Assembly: GCF_900079725.1 (NCBI RefSeq)
Contig: NZ_LT599032.1
Coordinates: 4,646,054-4,710,053, forward strand
Direction of reading: 5' to 3'
DNA: 64,000 bases
Source of the DNA: an uncultured Dysgonomonas sp.
GTDB lineage: Bacteria > Bacteroidota > Bacteroidia > Bacteroidales > Dysgonomonadaceae
In this document: piece after piece, positions 26,217 through 35,965 of the stretch
Layout of the letters: every line of letters starts with the position of its first letter
How positions within the stretch are numbered: the stretch's first letter is position 1
Position numbers and translations under genes: made by a program
Notes under the pieces: model-generated
The model's input: only the letters and a program-made list of their open reading frames with translations
The model's database searches: none
What the model was told of the DNA's origin: nothing

Positions 26217-29200
26217 TTAGAATTTAACACCTACACCAAGTGTGAATGAGCGAACTGTAGGATACCTGTCCCTGCTGTCATAGCCCGGAGATAATCCATT
26301 GATTTCCAATTCTGGGTCTATCCCTTTGTATCCGGTTATAGTAAGTGCGTTCAGTACAGAACCATAGACACGGAGCGACTTGATATATTTGCCTACATTG
26401 TTGAAGGTGTAGCCTAGTGTAATATTATCTATTTTCCAATAATCCCCATCTTCTACATAGTAGCTATTGAATTCCGGTTCAACGGCTGTACTTAGTTGTG
26501 TTTTTCCAAATACTTTATCCGTTACAGATTTTAATCTGTTCTCCATCCTACTGTTTTTCGTATTTTCATAGTTCATACGGGCGGCATTTATTATTTGGAA
26601 ACCGAAAGCGCCACGCATTGTAATATTCAGATCGAAATCTTTGTAACGGAAACTATTATTCCATCCGCCATACCATGTTGGAACACCATTTCCTATCATA
26701 TGCTTATCTTCCGGAGCATGTGTAAAATCATCGTAAGGCACTCTGTTGCCGTCTCTATCCAGATAAATCCATTTACCTTCATCGTCCACATCCACCACTT
26801 TGAAGCCGTAGAAATTGCCTATTTTTTCTCCTACCTGTACTCTGTGCGATATAGTCCATTGGCCTGAATATTCGGCAGAACCGGTATCAAAATAATCATA
26901 TTCTGTTTTGAATACGCTTCCTGAAAGGCTTTTCAACTTATTAGAGTTGGTGGAAAAGGTTACTGTTGTATTCCATTCAAAGTCTTTGCTCGTAACAGGG
27001 ATTCCCGATAAAAGAAGTTCCAGTCCCCTATTTTGCAGTTTACCTCCGTTTGCCCAGGTTCTTGGGTATAAGTTGGGAGGAGTAGGCACAGCATATTCGT
27101 ACAATAAACCATCCACTTCGCGGTTATAATAATCGATTGCTCCAGACAGACGTCCTTTGAGGGCGGTGAAGTCAATACCGATATTGGTTTCTTTCTTTTC
27201 TTCCCATTTCAGGTCAGGATTGGCATTTGATGCCGGAACAACTGTACTTACCCATTTTCCGTTCACATACGCATAGCCACCGTATTTAACCATTGCTGTT
27301 CCTAAGAATCCGGCACTAATTTGAGAGCCTGTAACACCATATCCTACACGAAGTTTTAAATCATCAAATATATTCTGATCTTTCATAAAGGCTTCTTGTG
27401 TGATTCTCCATCCTAAAGATACGGAAGGGAAAGCTCCCCATTCATTATCCGTTCCCCATAGCTGGCTTGCTCCTTCGTAGCGCAAACTTGCCATAAGTAG
27501 ATATTTGTCCATGTAAGAATAAGTAGCGCGACCAAAGAAACCGATGAGATTGGAGGTTCTTTTTGTAGATGATGCGCCTGCTAACCCGTCTTTAAGTGCT
27601 GATCCGGCACCTATATTGTGCCATCCGCCCATATAGTCGTCCTGAAATCCGTAGTTGGAAAAATACATGTCCTCAAAGTCAGTCTCATTGTAGCTATAAC
27701 CTCCTAATATGCTGAATTTGTGAACATTTATCTGTTTATTATATTGAGCTGTTAGCTCAACTAATTTCTCCATTTGAGTATAGGCTCCCACCGAAGACCA
27801 TCCGGCAAGGCCATCACGAAGTGCTGAAATATGGTTTCTGGTCTCAGAATATCCATGATTCCTGTTTTGGCGGTTATAAGACATAACGGCGCTTAAAGTC
27901 AAATCCTTGATAGGGTTATATATAATGCTTCCATTGAAGCGTATATCTGTATTTTTTACATTTCCATAGCACTCATACAGTCTTGCTAAAGGATTTTCGT
28001 ATTCGAATTTATTTACATTTTCATACCAGCTTCCATCAGCATTCCTTACGGGATCGGTCGGGTTGTGCAGTGTTGCCTGACGGTATGTATAGCCGTTCCA
28101 GCTTCCTGCATTGTTGGTAGATGCAAATTGATTTTTCTTACCCAGGATTCCGAATCTTAATTGCAATTTATCATCGAACATACGGTGAGAAATCTGGATA
28201 CGCCCCTGAAAAGTTTCAGAATCCGACTTCTTCATAATCCCCTCTCGTGAAGAATAGTTTATATTCGCAATATAGTTTGTAGTTGCAGTTCCACCCTGGA
28301 GAGAAAGGTTATGAACATGGCTTACCGGAGTGCGTGTGATTTCGTCCAGCCAGTTTGTATTTCCTCCATGATCTTCAGTAGGATATAATTCGCGGAATTC
28401 GCTCGCGCTAAGCATATCCAGTTTATTGGATATCTTAGATGTACTGATATAACCGTTGTACTCTACTGTATTTATCTGTGCGCCTTGTGCTCTTTTGGTT
28501 GTTATCAGGATTACTCCGTTTGTACCTCGTGTACCGTAGATAGCGGCAGCCGATCCGTCTTTCAGTACGTCAACCGACTCAACATCTTCCGGGGCAACAG
28601 TGCTAAGGCTTCCGGGTATACCATCGATCAGAATGAGTGGATCGGTATTTGCTCCACCGATTGAATTGTTGCCGCGCAATTGTATCTGTGTACCTCCTGT
28701 AGGGTCTCCATTCGGGTTGGAAATGGCCAATCCGGCCACCTTGCCCTGAATCAGTTGTCCTACGTCTTTTACCGCACCCTTTGTAAAGTTTTCAGGTTTT
28801 ACACTGGCTACCGAACTCGTGATATCTCCTTTGCGCTGTGTACCGTAACCGATAACTACAACTTCGTTGAGGTCGTTAAGATTTTCAATCAATGTGAGAT
28901 TGATCACAGATTTACCTCTTACGGCAATTTCTTGTGTTTCATAACCGATATATGAGAATACAAGGATATCATTTTCAGGTACATCCAATTGGAAATTACC
29001 ATTCTCATCTGTAATTGTTCCTTTGGTAGTTCCTTTTATTGTGACTGATACACCGATAAGGGGCTCCTTACTGATATCCAGTATTGTTCCTGATATTTTT
29101 CCTGATTGCCGGCTGGCTACTTGTGCAGTTTGCGCCTGTACAGTACCCATACTTACGGCGATGGTATTGTCGCTTTGTCTGAATACCAATCCTGTTTGTT

Positions 29201-29486
29201 TCGATATTTCATCTAAAACGCCATTCAGTGTACTGTTTTTGATATCTATGGATATATTTTTTACTTTTTCCAGTACAGATTCTTCAAATATAAATTTTAA
29301 ACCGGATTGACTTGTAATCGACGCAAAAACACTTTTGATAGGAGTATTTGCGTGTTTCAATGTGATTCTTTTATCCTGATATTTTTCATAAATAATATTA
29401 TTCGCATACGCTGGACTAGAGAATAACGGAAACAGCATAATTGCTGATATTACAATTATTATCTGTTTTTTTGAAATTAAATTCAT
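26217..29486 (-). CDS. SusC-family TonB-dependent transporter with STN domain (arabinose PUL)
   Basis: An outer-membrane oligosaccharide importer of about 1089 residues. I start it at the ATG read at 29486, which gives a clean signal peptide (MNLISKKQIIIVISAIMLFP, ending near SSPAYA). An upstream in-frame ATG would add 42 residues without a signal. Domains in order: STN/secretin-like signalling domain (about 30-105), CarboxypepD_reg-like domain (about 120-200, GTTKGTITDENGNFQLDVP), plug with NEVVVIGYGTQRKGDITSS, then a 22-strand barrel ending in LGVGVKF. The STN domain fits transmembrane signalling to the FecR/ECF pair encoded upstream: substrate binding would relay through FecR and free the sigma factor. 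Confidence 0.94.
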   Translation of the reverse strand: MNLISKKQIIIVISAIMLFPLFSSPAYANNIIYEKYQDKRITLKHANTPIKSVFASITSQSGLKFIFEESVLEKVKNISIDIKNSTLNGVLDEISKQTGLVFRQSDNTIAVSMGTVQAQTAQVASRQSGKISGTILDISKEPLIGVSVTIKGTTKGTITDENGNFQLDVPENDILVFSYIGYETQEIAVRGKSVINLTLIENLNDLNEVVVIGYGTQRKGDITSSVASVKPENFTKGAVKDVGQLIQGKVAGLAISNPNGDPTGGTQIQLRGNNSIGGANTDPLILIDGIPGSLSTVAPEDVESVDVLKDGSAAAIYGTRGTNGVILITTKRAQGAQINTVEYNGYISTSKISNKLDMLSASEFRELYPTEDHGGNTNWLDEITRTPVSHVHNLSLQGGTATTNYIANINYSSREGIMKKSDSETFQGRIQISHRMFDDKLQLRFGILGKKNQFASTNNAGSWNGYTYRQATLHNPTDPVRNADGSWYENVNKFEYENPLARLYECYGNVKNTDIRFNGSIIYNPIKDLTLSAVMSYNRQNRNHGYSETRNHISALRDGLAGWSSVGAYTQMEKLVELTAQYNKQINVHKFSILGGYSYNETDFEDMYFSNYGFQDDYMGGWHNIGAGSALKDGLAGASSTKRTSNLIGFFGRATYSYMDKYLLMASLRYEGASQLWGTDNEWGAFPSVSLGWRITQEAFMKDQNIFDDLKLRVGYGVTGSQISAGFLGTAMVKYGGYAYVNGKWVSTVVPASNANPDLKWEEKKETNIGIDFTALKGRLSGAIDYYNREVDGLLYEYAVPTPPNLYPRTWANGGKLQNRGLELLLSGIPVTSKDFEWNTTVTFSTNSNKLKSLSGSVFKTEYDYFDTGSAEYSGQWTISHRVQVGEKIGNFYGFKVVDVDDEGKWIYLDRDGNRVPYDDFTHAPEDKHMIGNGVPTWYGGWNNSFRYKDFDLNITMRGAFGFQIINAARMNYENTKNSRMENRLKSVTDKVFGKTQLSTAVEPEFNSYYVEDGDYWKIDNITLGYTFNNVGKYIKSLRVYGSVLNALTITGYKGIDPELEINGLSPGYDSRDRYPTVRSFTLGVGVKF

Positions 29487-29676
29487 AATTTTGTGATGTT
29501 TAAGAGTTAACTTTTCTTTTAAACTAAACTTTTCCAGGTAATCATTTTTGGTAGACTTGATGTTCCTTAGGAGAAAGTGTGAGCAGTGATGTAATAGTTG
29601 CTGCTCATTCATTTTTTTTGAGGTATTTTCATTCTTTCATAGGCTGTAATATATTTGTTAAAATTTATGGTGGTTA

Positions 29677-30687
29677 TTAAAAAAGAATTATATTATTTCC
29701 ATTCTTTTTTTGTTTTAGTTTCGTTATAAAACAGATAGATTCCAAGACTGATTGCAGACTTTTATTATCGTGTTCACCAGTTATAGTATATTCCTCTCCG
29801 GGTCTTTCCAGTACAATATTTACCGCATACTTTCTGTTGAGTGTATTAATTACATCTTTGATAGGAGCTCTGTCAAAGTATAGGTATCCGTCTCTCCACG
29901 AAGAGGCATGCAATACATCTTTTTTGCTTTTCTGAAAATAATGGTTTTTCTTATTTATCCATAATTCTTCGCTCGGAGTCAATTGTATAGAACTGTTTTC
30001 ATCAAAAATACTGACTGATACGATTCCTGTAGATACTGTAACGCCTATCCATTCGTCCTCGTCGTAGCTTCTTACATTGAAGGATGTCCCAAGAACTTTT
30101 ATGGAAATCTGGCCTGTATTTATGATAAAAGGCCTCTCTTTATCTGGTGTAATCTTAAAAAAGGCCTCTCCGGCAAGTTCCACAAGACGTTGTTCCTTTC
30201 CAAAAGTTTCGGGATATTTAAGAGTGCTGGCAGAATTAATGTATATATCAGACTCATCAGGTAATTTTATCTCTTTTTTTTCTCCGGCCGGTATGGAGAT
30301 ATTGCACATTTTGGTGTCTGCCTGTTCTCTGTCTTTATTTATAAAAAGGTACATTGAAACTGAGACTGCTATGATTACCGCAAGTGAAGCTGCGTAGCGA
30401 ATATAGCCTATTTTAATTCTGAAGCGGGAGGAAATGGGAGTTTCGTGCCTTTTCGAGCTTACTATAATATTTGAAGCTTCATTATATAATTTCGATCTTT
30501 CCTGTACATCAGCTTCATCGTTTTGCTCCATACTTTTTTCCCATTCTTCGCCAAACTTACGTTGAAACTCCGACATTCCCTTCTCATGGGATATACTTAC
30601 CATTAAATCGATAAAGTCCTGTCTCGAAAACTTGTTAGTCAGGTAACGATCTATAATTTTTTCTATATCCAGGTCTTTCTCGCGCAT
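29677..30687 (-). CDS. FecR-family anti-sigma factor
   Basis: A 336-residue inner-membrane protein. The N-terminal cytoplasmic region (about 1-88) would bind the ECF sigma factor. One membrane segment (about 95-115, AASLAVIIAVSVSMYLFI) leads to a periplasmic FecR domain (IPAGEKKEIKLPDESDIYINSA, VLGTSFNVRSY) and a C-terminal DUF4974-like module (APIKDVINTLNRKYAVNIVL). The last module resembles the STN fold and is thought to receive the signal from the SusC STN domain. It lies between the sigma gene (87-base gap) and susC. Confidence 0.94.
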   Translation of the reverse strand: MREKDLDIEKIIDRYLTNKFSRQDFIDLMVSISHEKGMSEFQRKFGEEWEKSMEQNDEADVQERSKLYNEASNIIVSSKRHETPISSRFRIKIGYIRYAASLAVIIAVSVSMYLFINKDREQADTKMCNISIPAGEKKEIKLPDESDIYINSASTLKYPETFGKEQRLVELAGEAFFKITPDKERPFIINTGQISIKVLGTSFNVRSYDEDEWIGVTVSTGIVSVSIFDENSSIQLTPSEELWINKKNHYFQKSKKDVLHASSWRDGYLYFDRAPIKDVINTLNRKYAVNIVLERPGEEYTITGEHDNKSLQSVLESICFITKLKQKKNGNNIILF

Positions 30688-30774
30688 TTTTAATGGTATT
30701 TATATATGTAATACAATTAACTTTTACACAACTGGGGGTGTAAACTAATTTTTTTTATAAAAACTTAATTTTTT

Positions 30775-31371
30775 TTATTGGTAGAGGAAAAACAGGAATA
30801 AGGGAAGGCAGAAATGAATGTCTGTATGTGTCGACAGGTATCCTTTAATACACTTCAGCGATTCCGAAATATGTTCCTGAACTGTATAAACTGAAATATT
30901 CAGTGTCGCAGCAATCTCTTTATGCGACATATGTTCTATTCTGCTCAATACAAATACCTTTTTTCTGGCCGGAGGTAACCTATTTATTGCAGCTTTAAAA
31001 AGACTTTTATATTCTGAATCTATAATTTCATTATCAGTAGATGCTTGTTCGAGCAGACTTTTGCTCATAATAAGGTTCATTACATTTTCCTCTGTATTAT
31101 ATCTTTTCAATGTGTTCAATATCCTGTTTTTGGTAATAGTAAAAAGATAGGAAGAGAAATTATAATTGGAATCAATAAAAAGACGACTTTCCCACAAATG
31201 AGTAAATATATCTTGTATAGTATCCTCTGTAAGATCGCTATCCTTTAAAAACTTTAGAGTGAACAAGAACAGACGTTTCTTATAACGTATATACAATTCA
31301 CAAAAAGCATTTTCATCGCCTTTTGAAAGTAATTCCGCAAGATGTTTATCTGTCTTTTCTTTATAAAGCAT
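30775..31371 (-). CDS. ECF RNA polymerase sigma factor
   Basis: A 198-residue ECF sigma of the Bacteroidetes FecI-like kind. Region 2 (about 20-90) shows ALY-type ENAFCELYIRYKKRLFLFTL, DLTEDTIQDIFTHLWE and SSYLFTITKNRILNTLKR. Region 4 (about 125-180) has LPPARKKVFVLSRIEHMSHKEIA plus a helix-turn-helix NISVYTVQEHISESLKCI. The protein ends in a hydrophobic tail (FCLPLFLFFLYQ), which is unusual for sigma factors in general and may contribute to anti-sigma or membrane contact. It probably activates susCD and the arabinose enzymes when FecR releases it. Confidence 0.94.
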   Translation of the reverse strand: MLYKEKTDKHLAELLSKGDENAFCELYIRYKKRLFLFTLKFLKDSDLTEDTIQDIFTHLWESRLFIDSNYNFSSYLFTITKNRILNTLKRYNTEENVMNLIMSKSLLEQASTDNEIIDSEYKSLFKAAINRLPPARKKVFVLSRIEHMSHKEIAATLNISVYTVQEHISESLKCIKGYLSTHTDIHFCLPLFLFFLYQ

Positions 31372-31397
31372 CCGTATTAGATTCGAAGTTATATGGC

Positions 31398-31405
31398 AAA
31401 AATAT
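31398..31405 (-). promoter_or_regulatory. Putative -7 box for ECF sigma gene
   Basis: CAAAAATA on the plus strand is TATTTTTG on the minus strand, an exact TAnnTTTG match 27 bases upstream of the sigma start. A 16-bp inverted repeat, TATGTT-CTAA-AACATA (31438-31453), lies just upstream and could be an activator or repressor site. Confidence 0.4.
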
Positions 31406-31543
31406 ACATATTAAGTGTATAATGAACATTTAATAGTATGTTCTAAAACATATCTGTACGAAGTGATAAAATATAAATGGCTGCCCTGAAAAGAGCAACC
31501 ATTATATGTATAAATGAATTATTAGAATTTATAACTTGTTTAG

Positions 31544-32398
31544 CTACAGATCTGAATAACGGACTGAAAATGTGTCGCCATCGGCTATATTTCCTCTTTG
31601 AAGTCCTTTCTTCAGCCAACGGGAACGCTGAGCGGATGTTCCGTGGTTGAAAGCATCGGGTACCGTGTATCCTTGCGATTGCATTTGCAGGCGGTCGTCT
31701 CCGATTTGAGACGCAGCATTCAGGCCTTCTTCTATATCACCATCTTCTATCGAATTGAAATTCTTATTGTCATGGTATGCCCATACTCCCGCATAGAAAT
31801 CAGCTTGTAGTTCTAGTCTGACATTAAGTTGATTACTTTCTTTTTGGTTCATACGTTGTTGTTGCTGGTGTACTTTGTCAAGTGTTCCCAGCAAATATTG
31901 TATATGATGTCCTACTTCATGCGCAATTACATATGCATATGCAAAATCTCCTCCGGCATTCAGTTGATTCTGCATTTCATTGAAGAATGACAGGTCAATA
32001 TAGACCGTCTGATCTGCCGGACAATAGAATGGTCCGGTGGATGAAGACGCGTTTCCGCATCCCGAACGGGTAGCTCCGCTAAATAATACCATCTTTGGGG
32101 GGACATACTTCATGCCGTTCTGATTAAAAACTTCAGTCCATACATCTTCTGTTCCAGCCAGAATTGTTTTAGCAAAGGTTGCAGCCTGTTCTTCTTCTGC
32201 GGTTGGCGTATAGTCTTTTTCAGCTGACATACCTTCGACTGCTTGTTGTGTAACGAAATTCATAGGGTTACCGCCCATTAGCCATATGATAATTCCTATA
32301 ACGATCGTTCCCCCTATGCCGAGAGATATTTTCCCACCCGATCCTTTACCGCGGCGGTCATCTATATTGTCACTTGTTCTTCTACCGTCAAGTCTCAT
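31544..32398 (-). CDS. YpfJ-type neutral zinc metallopeptidase
   Basis: A 284-residue membrane-anchored protein of the KPN_02809/YpfJ family. The N-terminus is basic and low in complexity (MRLDGRRTSDNIDDRRGKGS), with one membrane segment (about 27-42, GIGGTIVIGIIIWLMGG). The periplasmic catalytic domain has the zinc motif HEVGHH (His160, Glu161, His164) and a downstream glutamate in ELQADFYAGVWA as the likely third ligand. The conserved FYCPADQTVYIDLSFF strand is present. The substrate of this family is not established. It stands alone between the two PULs and is unlikely to be part of either. Confidence 0.92.
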   Translation of the reverse strand: MRLDGRRTSDNIDDRRGKGSGGKISLGIGGTIVIGIIIWLMGGNPMNFVTQQAVEGMSAEKDYTPTAEEEQAATFAKTILAGTEDVWTEVFNQNGMKYVPPKMVLFSGATRSGCGNASSSTGPFYCPADQTVYIDLSFFNEMQNQLNAGGDFAYAYVIAHEVGHHIQYLLGTLDKVHQQQQRMNQKESNQLNVRLELQADFYAGVWAYHDNKNFNSIEDGDIEEGLNAASQIGDDRLQMQSQGYTVPDAFNHGTSAQRSRWLKKGLQRGNIADGDTFSVRYSDL

Positions 32399-32474
32399 AT
32401 TATTAATTGTAAAGTCAATGGATATCTTTTGATTTTAAACATCTGTCGGCACTATTTGTTTTGTCTTAATAGAA

Positions 32475-32519
32475 AAAGAATAATCCCTCAACAGTTTTTC
32501 TGTTGAGGGATTATTCTTT
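32475..32519 (-). terminator. Terminator of the first GH92 gene
   Basis: A perfect 20-bp stem (32475-32494 with 32500-32519) around a TTTTT loop, 58 bases beyond the GH92 stop. On the minus strand it ends in a T-rich run. It separates GH92 from the metallopeptidase gene. Confidence 0.92.
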
Positions 32520-32577
32520 AAACCAGAAAGTTATTTTATACCAAAATACTTTCTTATTTGTATTAATCAGAAAATAT

Positions 32578-35500
32578 TTATTCTCCGATGCCCCAATTCA
32601 TATTTGGAATATTGCCCATTTCAAGGACAAGGCTACCGCCTTTCAGCAACTCCGATGCAGGGAAATGGAATGTGTTCAACTCCTTGCCGTTCAATGTTGC
32701 TTTCTGTACATACATATTCTTTTTGGAAGCATTCTTCGCTTCAATTGTGAATTTTTGTCCCCGTCCGTATTTTCCATCCAGATTGATCTCTACTTTTTCG
32801 AAGAGAGGACTGGCTATCTCATAGATTGGATTTACACGTGTTCCTCCATCTACCTGAAAAAGCCCGATAGTAGTCATCACAGCCCATGCGCTCATTTGTC
32901 CCTGGTCTTCGTCGCCCAGATATGCATTTGCCGGTTCATAGCCATAATAACGGTCTAGTATGGAGCGGCTCCATTTTTGAGTAAGCCAAGGTTTACCTGC
33001 CCAACTGAATAGGAATGCAAAATGCATCGATTGCTGATTACCTTGCACAATAGGGTGATCCCAGTATTGGTCGTTAGGGGCATTGTAGCGCCAAGCTTCA
33101 TCCTGATTGAAACCCCATTCGAGGCGATCAAGGAAGCGTTCCTTTCCAATCTTTTCTACCAATGCCGGAACATCCTGTGGAACGAAGAACGTTAACTGCC
33201 AGGCATTTCCTTCCACATAGTGATGATTGGCCCCGCTACGGAACGGATCGAAATTTTCCATCCATTTGCCCGTGCTGTCTTTCATATGGCAGTATCCTTC
33301 GTCGCTTATCACATTTTTCCACCAATAGCCACGGTCATTGAAAGTATTATATACCTCTGTATTGTCCAAGGCTTTGGCAAATTGTCCGACAGTCCAGTCG
33401 TCGTATGAATACTCCATCGTATTGGAGAAGCGTCCCAGATTCGACGGTACGTATTTATATTTCATATAATGGACAAGGTCACGGTTTCCGGCAAATCCTT
33501 TAAATACTTTCTGAGCCGGAGTCGTCTGCATTTTTATCGCTGCTTCTAGGGCCTTGTTCGCATCGAAGTCACGGATTCCCATTTGGTAAGCTCCTACAAT
33601 CAACGGAATTTCATGTTCGCCCACCATAACCGGTATATAGTTTAATCCGGCCGGGCCTTTGGCAAGCCATCCGTTAGCATCATACATAGCCAATTGCGAG
33701 TTTACCCATTTATTACTCCATTCGGGAGTGACCAGATTCCAGAACTGGTTGAGGTTCCAGAATGTATTCCAGAACGCATCACAACCCAGCATCGCGTTCT
33801 TAGACGGGTCTGCAACCTTTTGTAGTTTTCCGTCAGTAGATATCCATTCTCCGTTTACGTCGCTCCATGTATTACGACTGCATGCACGGTACATATTATT
33901 ATAGAAGCGCACTTTTTCCAGTCTGTCGTTGGTTGTGATTTGCACCCGGTTGAAGATATCATTCCATGTGTCTACCTGATTTTGGCGGATTGCATCAAAA
34001 TCCCATCCAAACTGAGAGCTGACCTCGGCTCTGAGGTTTTCGGCCGCATTAGCGACACTAACGAATGAAATACCTGACCGCACTTGTACCACAGGATGCT
34101 TCGACTGGTCGAATTCGACAAAAACACCTGCATCTTTACATTCTCCTGTAATTAGCTCGCTTACATTATGCGATACATCTTTGTCAATCCAGCGTCCCAT
34201 GTTTTTGATTGGCTGATCAAACTCTATAACAAAATGTACATTGTAATCCTGATCGGCATCGTAACTCCATACATTTGGCGAAAACTGATGTGTAGAGCCT
34301 TCTATACGATAATCGCTTACCTTGCGAAGTTTCACTTCTTTTAGTTGAAAGTTTTGCTCTGTAGGTGGATGCAGGTCTATCATAATCTTCGCCCCGTCAC
34401 GGTCAGTTGGAAATGTAAATCGTTCAAACCCGCAGCGTGTAGTTGCTGTAACTTCCGCTTTAATGTTATAATCTGTAAGGTTCACAGTATAGTAGCCTAT
34501 ATCGGCGACTTCGGTGCGTTTGTCTATGCGCGAGCGGTAGCCCTCATCCGGCTTTTGCTCGTCTCCTATCTGGGTTTTCAGTTCTCCGTTTGTAGCCATG
34601 ACACCAAGTCCGCCCAGTGTCCACTCATGTATATGACTGAAGCAGCCTACACTTTCGAAAGAGGGTTGGTAACCTGCCTGCCAGCCATTATTCTGGTTGT
34701 CAGGACTCATTTTTACCATGCTGAACGGCATCCAGGGGCCGGGTGCTATCATCCAGCGCGAATGAGCTGTACCTATACGGGTATCTACATAGTCGGCAGG
34801 GGTTTGTAGCTTTTGTGGAGAACGTTCTATTGTGCCTCGCTCTATTTCAACACCGTCTCTTAAGATACGGTAGTTGCTTTTTCTAGTTTTTTTTACTTGA
34901 GGCATAGGTGCTTCCAGTTGATATCTTCCGGCCTCAATCACTTGGCTTAGGATTTCTTTTCCATCAAGCTGAACACTGATTTTAGATGAACCATCGAGCC
35001 ATTCAGTATCTACAATCAGCGGCTGATATCGGTTCTTTCCGGTATTCAGTTCATAAGCTGCCGGATAAATATCCCTGATGAAAAACTTATCAGCATTTGT
35101 AACTTTTACATTTTCGGGACCTTCCAGATGTACTTCATCGAATAATATCCAGGAACCTTCCAGAACTGTTATTGAGACTAGGTTACCGCCTTTTTTGAGG
35201 GTACTTGTATTTATAGGTATTTCGATCGTTTTCTTTGTTGCATTCTGTAGCTTATCTGTGATGGATAATGTATCCGTTATTGCTTCCTGAGTATGTGCTT
35301 TACGCTGTTTAGCCAGAGCTTCTTTATCTCCCAACTGGAATTTTTCGTCTTGTGTGTTTATACTTACTTTAACTAGTGGAAGAAATGTTTTGGCATAGTC
35401 GAGGAGGTTTATAACAAGTTTCCATTCCCCGTTTGCCGGAATATTATCAAGGCCGAACAATATATTCACCTGATGCGTACGCCAACCGGAGGTCGGCCAT

Positions 35501-35763
35501 GTGCCGCCCCATGTATCAGTAGGACCGGGGAGTACATATGGAAAATCTTTTTTTATATCAGAATGGCCTATCAAATAGAATTTGTCCTCATATCCGAAAT
35601 CATTGGCTAGGAATTGCCTGAAATTGTCCGGCCCTAAGGCAAATTCAGCTGATGAATTGTTTAAAGTCCCTATCGACCAGACTTTGTTTTCTGATATCCG
35701 CTCCGCAAAGGCCGAGATTGCGAATGCACATATCGCGATTGTCAATAAAATGCTTTTTTTCAT
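32578..35763 (-). CDS. GH92 exo-alpha-mannosidase with N-terminal beta-sandwich extension
   Basis: A 1061-residue exported enzyme (signal peptide about 1-17, AICAFAISAFAE). The GH92 domain runs from about 324 (YVDTRIGTAHSRWMIAPGPW) with Ca-site and active-site segments FSHIHEWTLGGLGV, NTMEYSYDDWTVGQFAK, the likely catalytic acid in YVEGNAWQLTF (near 856) and the base-type GDEDQGQMSAW (near 953). It releases mannose with inversion, typically from alpha-1,2/1,3-linked N-glycans or mannan. The first 320 residues contain a beta-sandwich module (DKFYLIGHSDIKKDF, WRTHQVNILFGLDN) resembling the third domain of PL4 rhamnogalacturonan lyases. It faces the GH38 operon and lies 65 bases from a predicted GntR operator. 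Confidence 0.92.
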   Translation of the reverse strand: MKKSILLTIAICAFAISAFAERISENKVWSIGTLNNSSAEFALGPDNFRQFLANDFGYEDKFYLIGHSDIKKDFPYVLPGPTDTWGGTWPTSGWRTHQVNILFGLDNIPANGEWKLVINLLDYAKTFLPLVKVSINTQDEKFQLGDKEALAKQRKAHTQEAITDTLSITDKLQNATKKTIEIPINTSTLKKGGNLVSITVLEGSWILFDEVHLEGPENVKVTNADKFFIRDIYPAAYELNTGKNRYQPLIVDTEWLDGSSKISVQLDGKEILSQVIEAGRYQLEAPMPQVKKTRKSNYRILRDGVEIERGTIERSPQKLQTPADYVDTRIGTAHSRWMIAPGPWMPFSMVKMSPDNQNNGWQAGYQPSFESVGCFSHIHEWTLGGLGVMATNGELKTQIGDEQKPDEGYRSRIDKRTEVADIGYYTVNLTDYNIKAEVTATTRCGFERFTFPTDRDGAKIMIDLHPPTEQNFQLKEVKLRKVSDYRIEGSTHQFSPNVWSYDADQDYNVHFVIEFDQPIKNMGRWIDKDVSHNVSELITGECKDAGVFVEFDQSKHPVVQVRSGISFVSVANAAENLRAEVSSQFGWDFDAIRQNQVDTWNDIFNRVQITTNDRLEKVRFYNNMYRACSRNTWSDVNGEWISTDGKLQKVADPSKNAMLGCDAFWNTFWNLNQFWNLVTPEWSNKWVNSQLAMYDANGWLAKGPAGLNYIPVMVGEHEIPLIVGAYQMGIRDFDANKALEAAIKMQTTPAQKVFKGFAGNRDLVHYMKYKYVPSNLGRFSNTMEYSYDDWTVGQFAKALDNTEVYNTFNDRGYWWKNVISDEGYCHMKDSTGKWMENFDPFRSGANHHYVEGNAWQLTFFVPQDVPALVEKIGKERFLDRLEWGFNQDEAWRYNAPNDQYWDHPIVQGNQQSMHFAFLFSWAGKPWLTQKWSRSILDRYYGYEPANAYLGDEDQGQMSAWAVMTTIGLFQVDGGTRVNPIYEIASPLFEKVEINLDGKYGRGQKFTIEAKNASKKNMYVQKATLNGKELNTFHFPASELLKGGSLVLEMGNIPNMNWGIGE

Positions 35764-35827
35764 ATTAATATTATGTGTTTATTGGGTTAGATCTTTTATC
35801 TGGTTAGCTTATTAATAGCTTTCTGTT

Positions 35828-35843
35828 ATGTATGTTCATACAT
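35828..35843. promoter_or_regulatory. Predicted GntR operator 1
   Basis: ATGTATGTTCATACAT is an inverted repeat with perfect 7-bp arms and a two-base centre, 65 bases upstream of the GH92 start. It matches the site at 51179-51194 in 15 of 16 positions when that site is read on the opposite strand. Confidence 0.7.
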
Positions 35844-35949
35844 TTATGGAGTGTAAAGTAAATTAGTTTTTTCTAATATTCAAAATATTAAGCTTCTTTT
35901 TTTGTGTTTTATATTTAACGGTTCATTATTGTTTTGTTCTTTATTTTTT

Positions 35950-35965
35950 TACTATGTTCATACAT
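35950..35965. promoter_or_regulatory. Predicted GntR operator 2
   Basis: TACTATGTTCATACAT keeps the core TATG-TT-CATA and the right arm CATACAT; only the outer left arm differs from operator 1. Confidence 0.62.

Noticed and set aside
29487-29612. Longer start for the arabinose-PUL SusC
   Set aside because: The 42 extra residues place a charged stretch before the signal peptide. The ATG read at 29486 gives a normal signal sequence.
31438-31453. TATGTT-CTAA-AACATA as a GntR operator
   Set aside because: It lacks the TTC core and has a four-base centre. It lies at an ECF-controlled locus.
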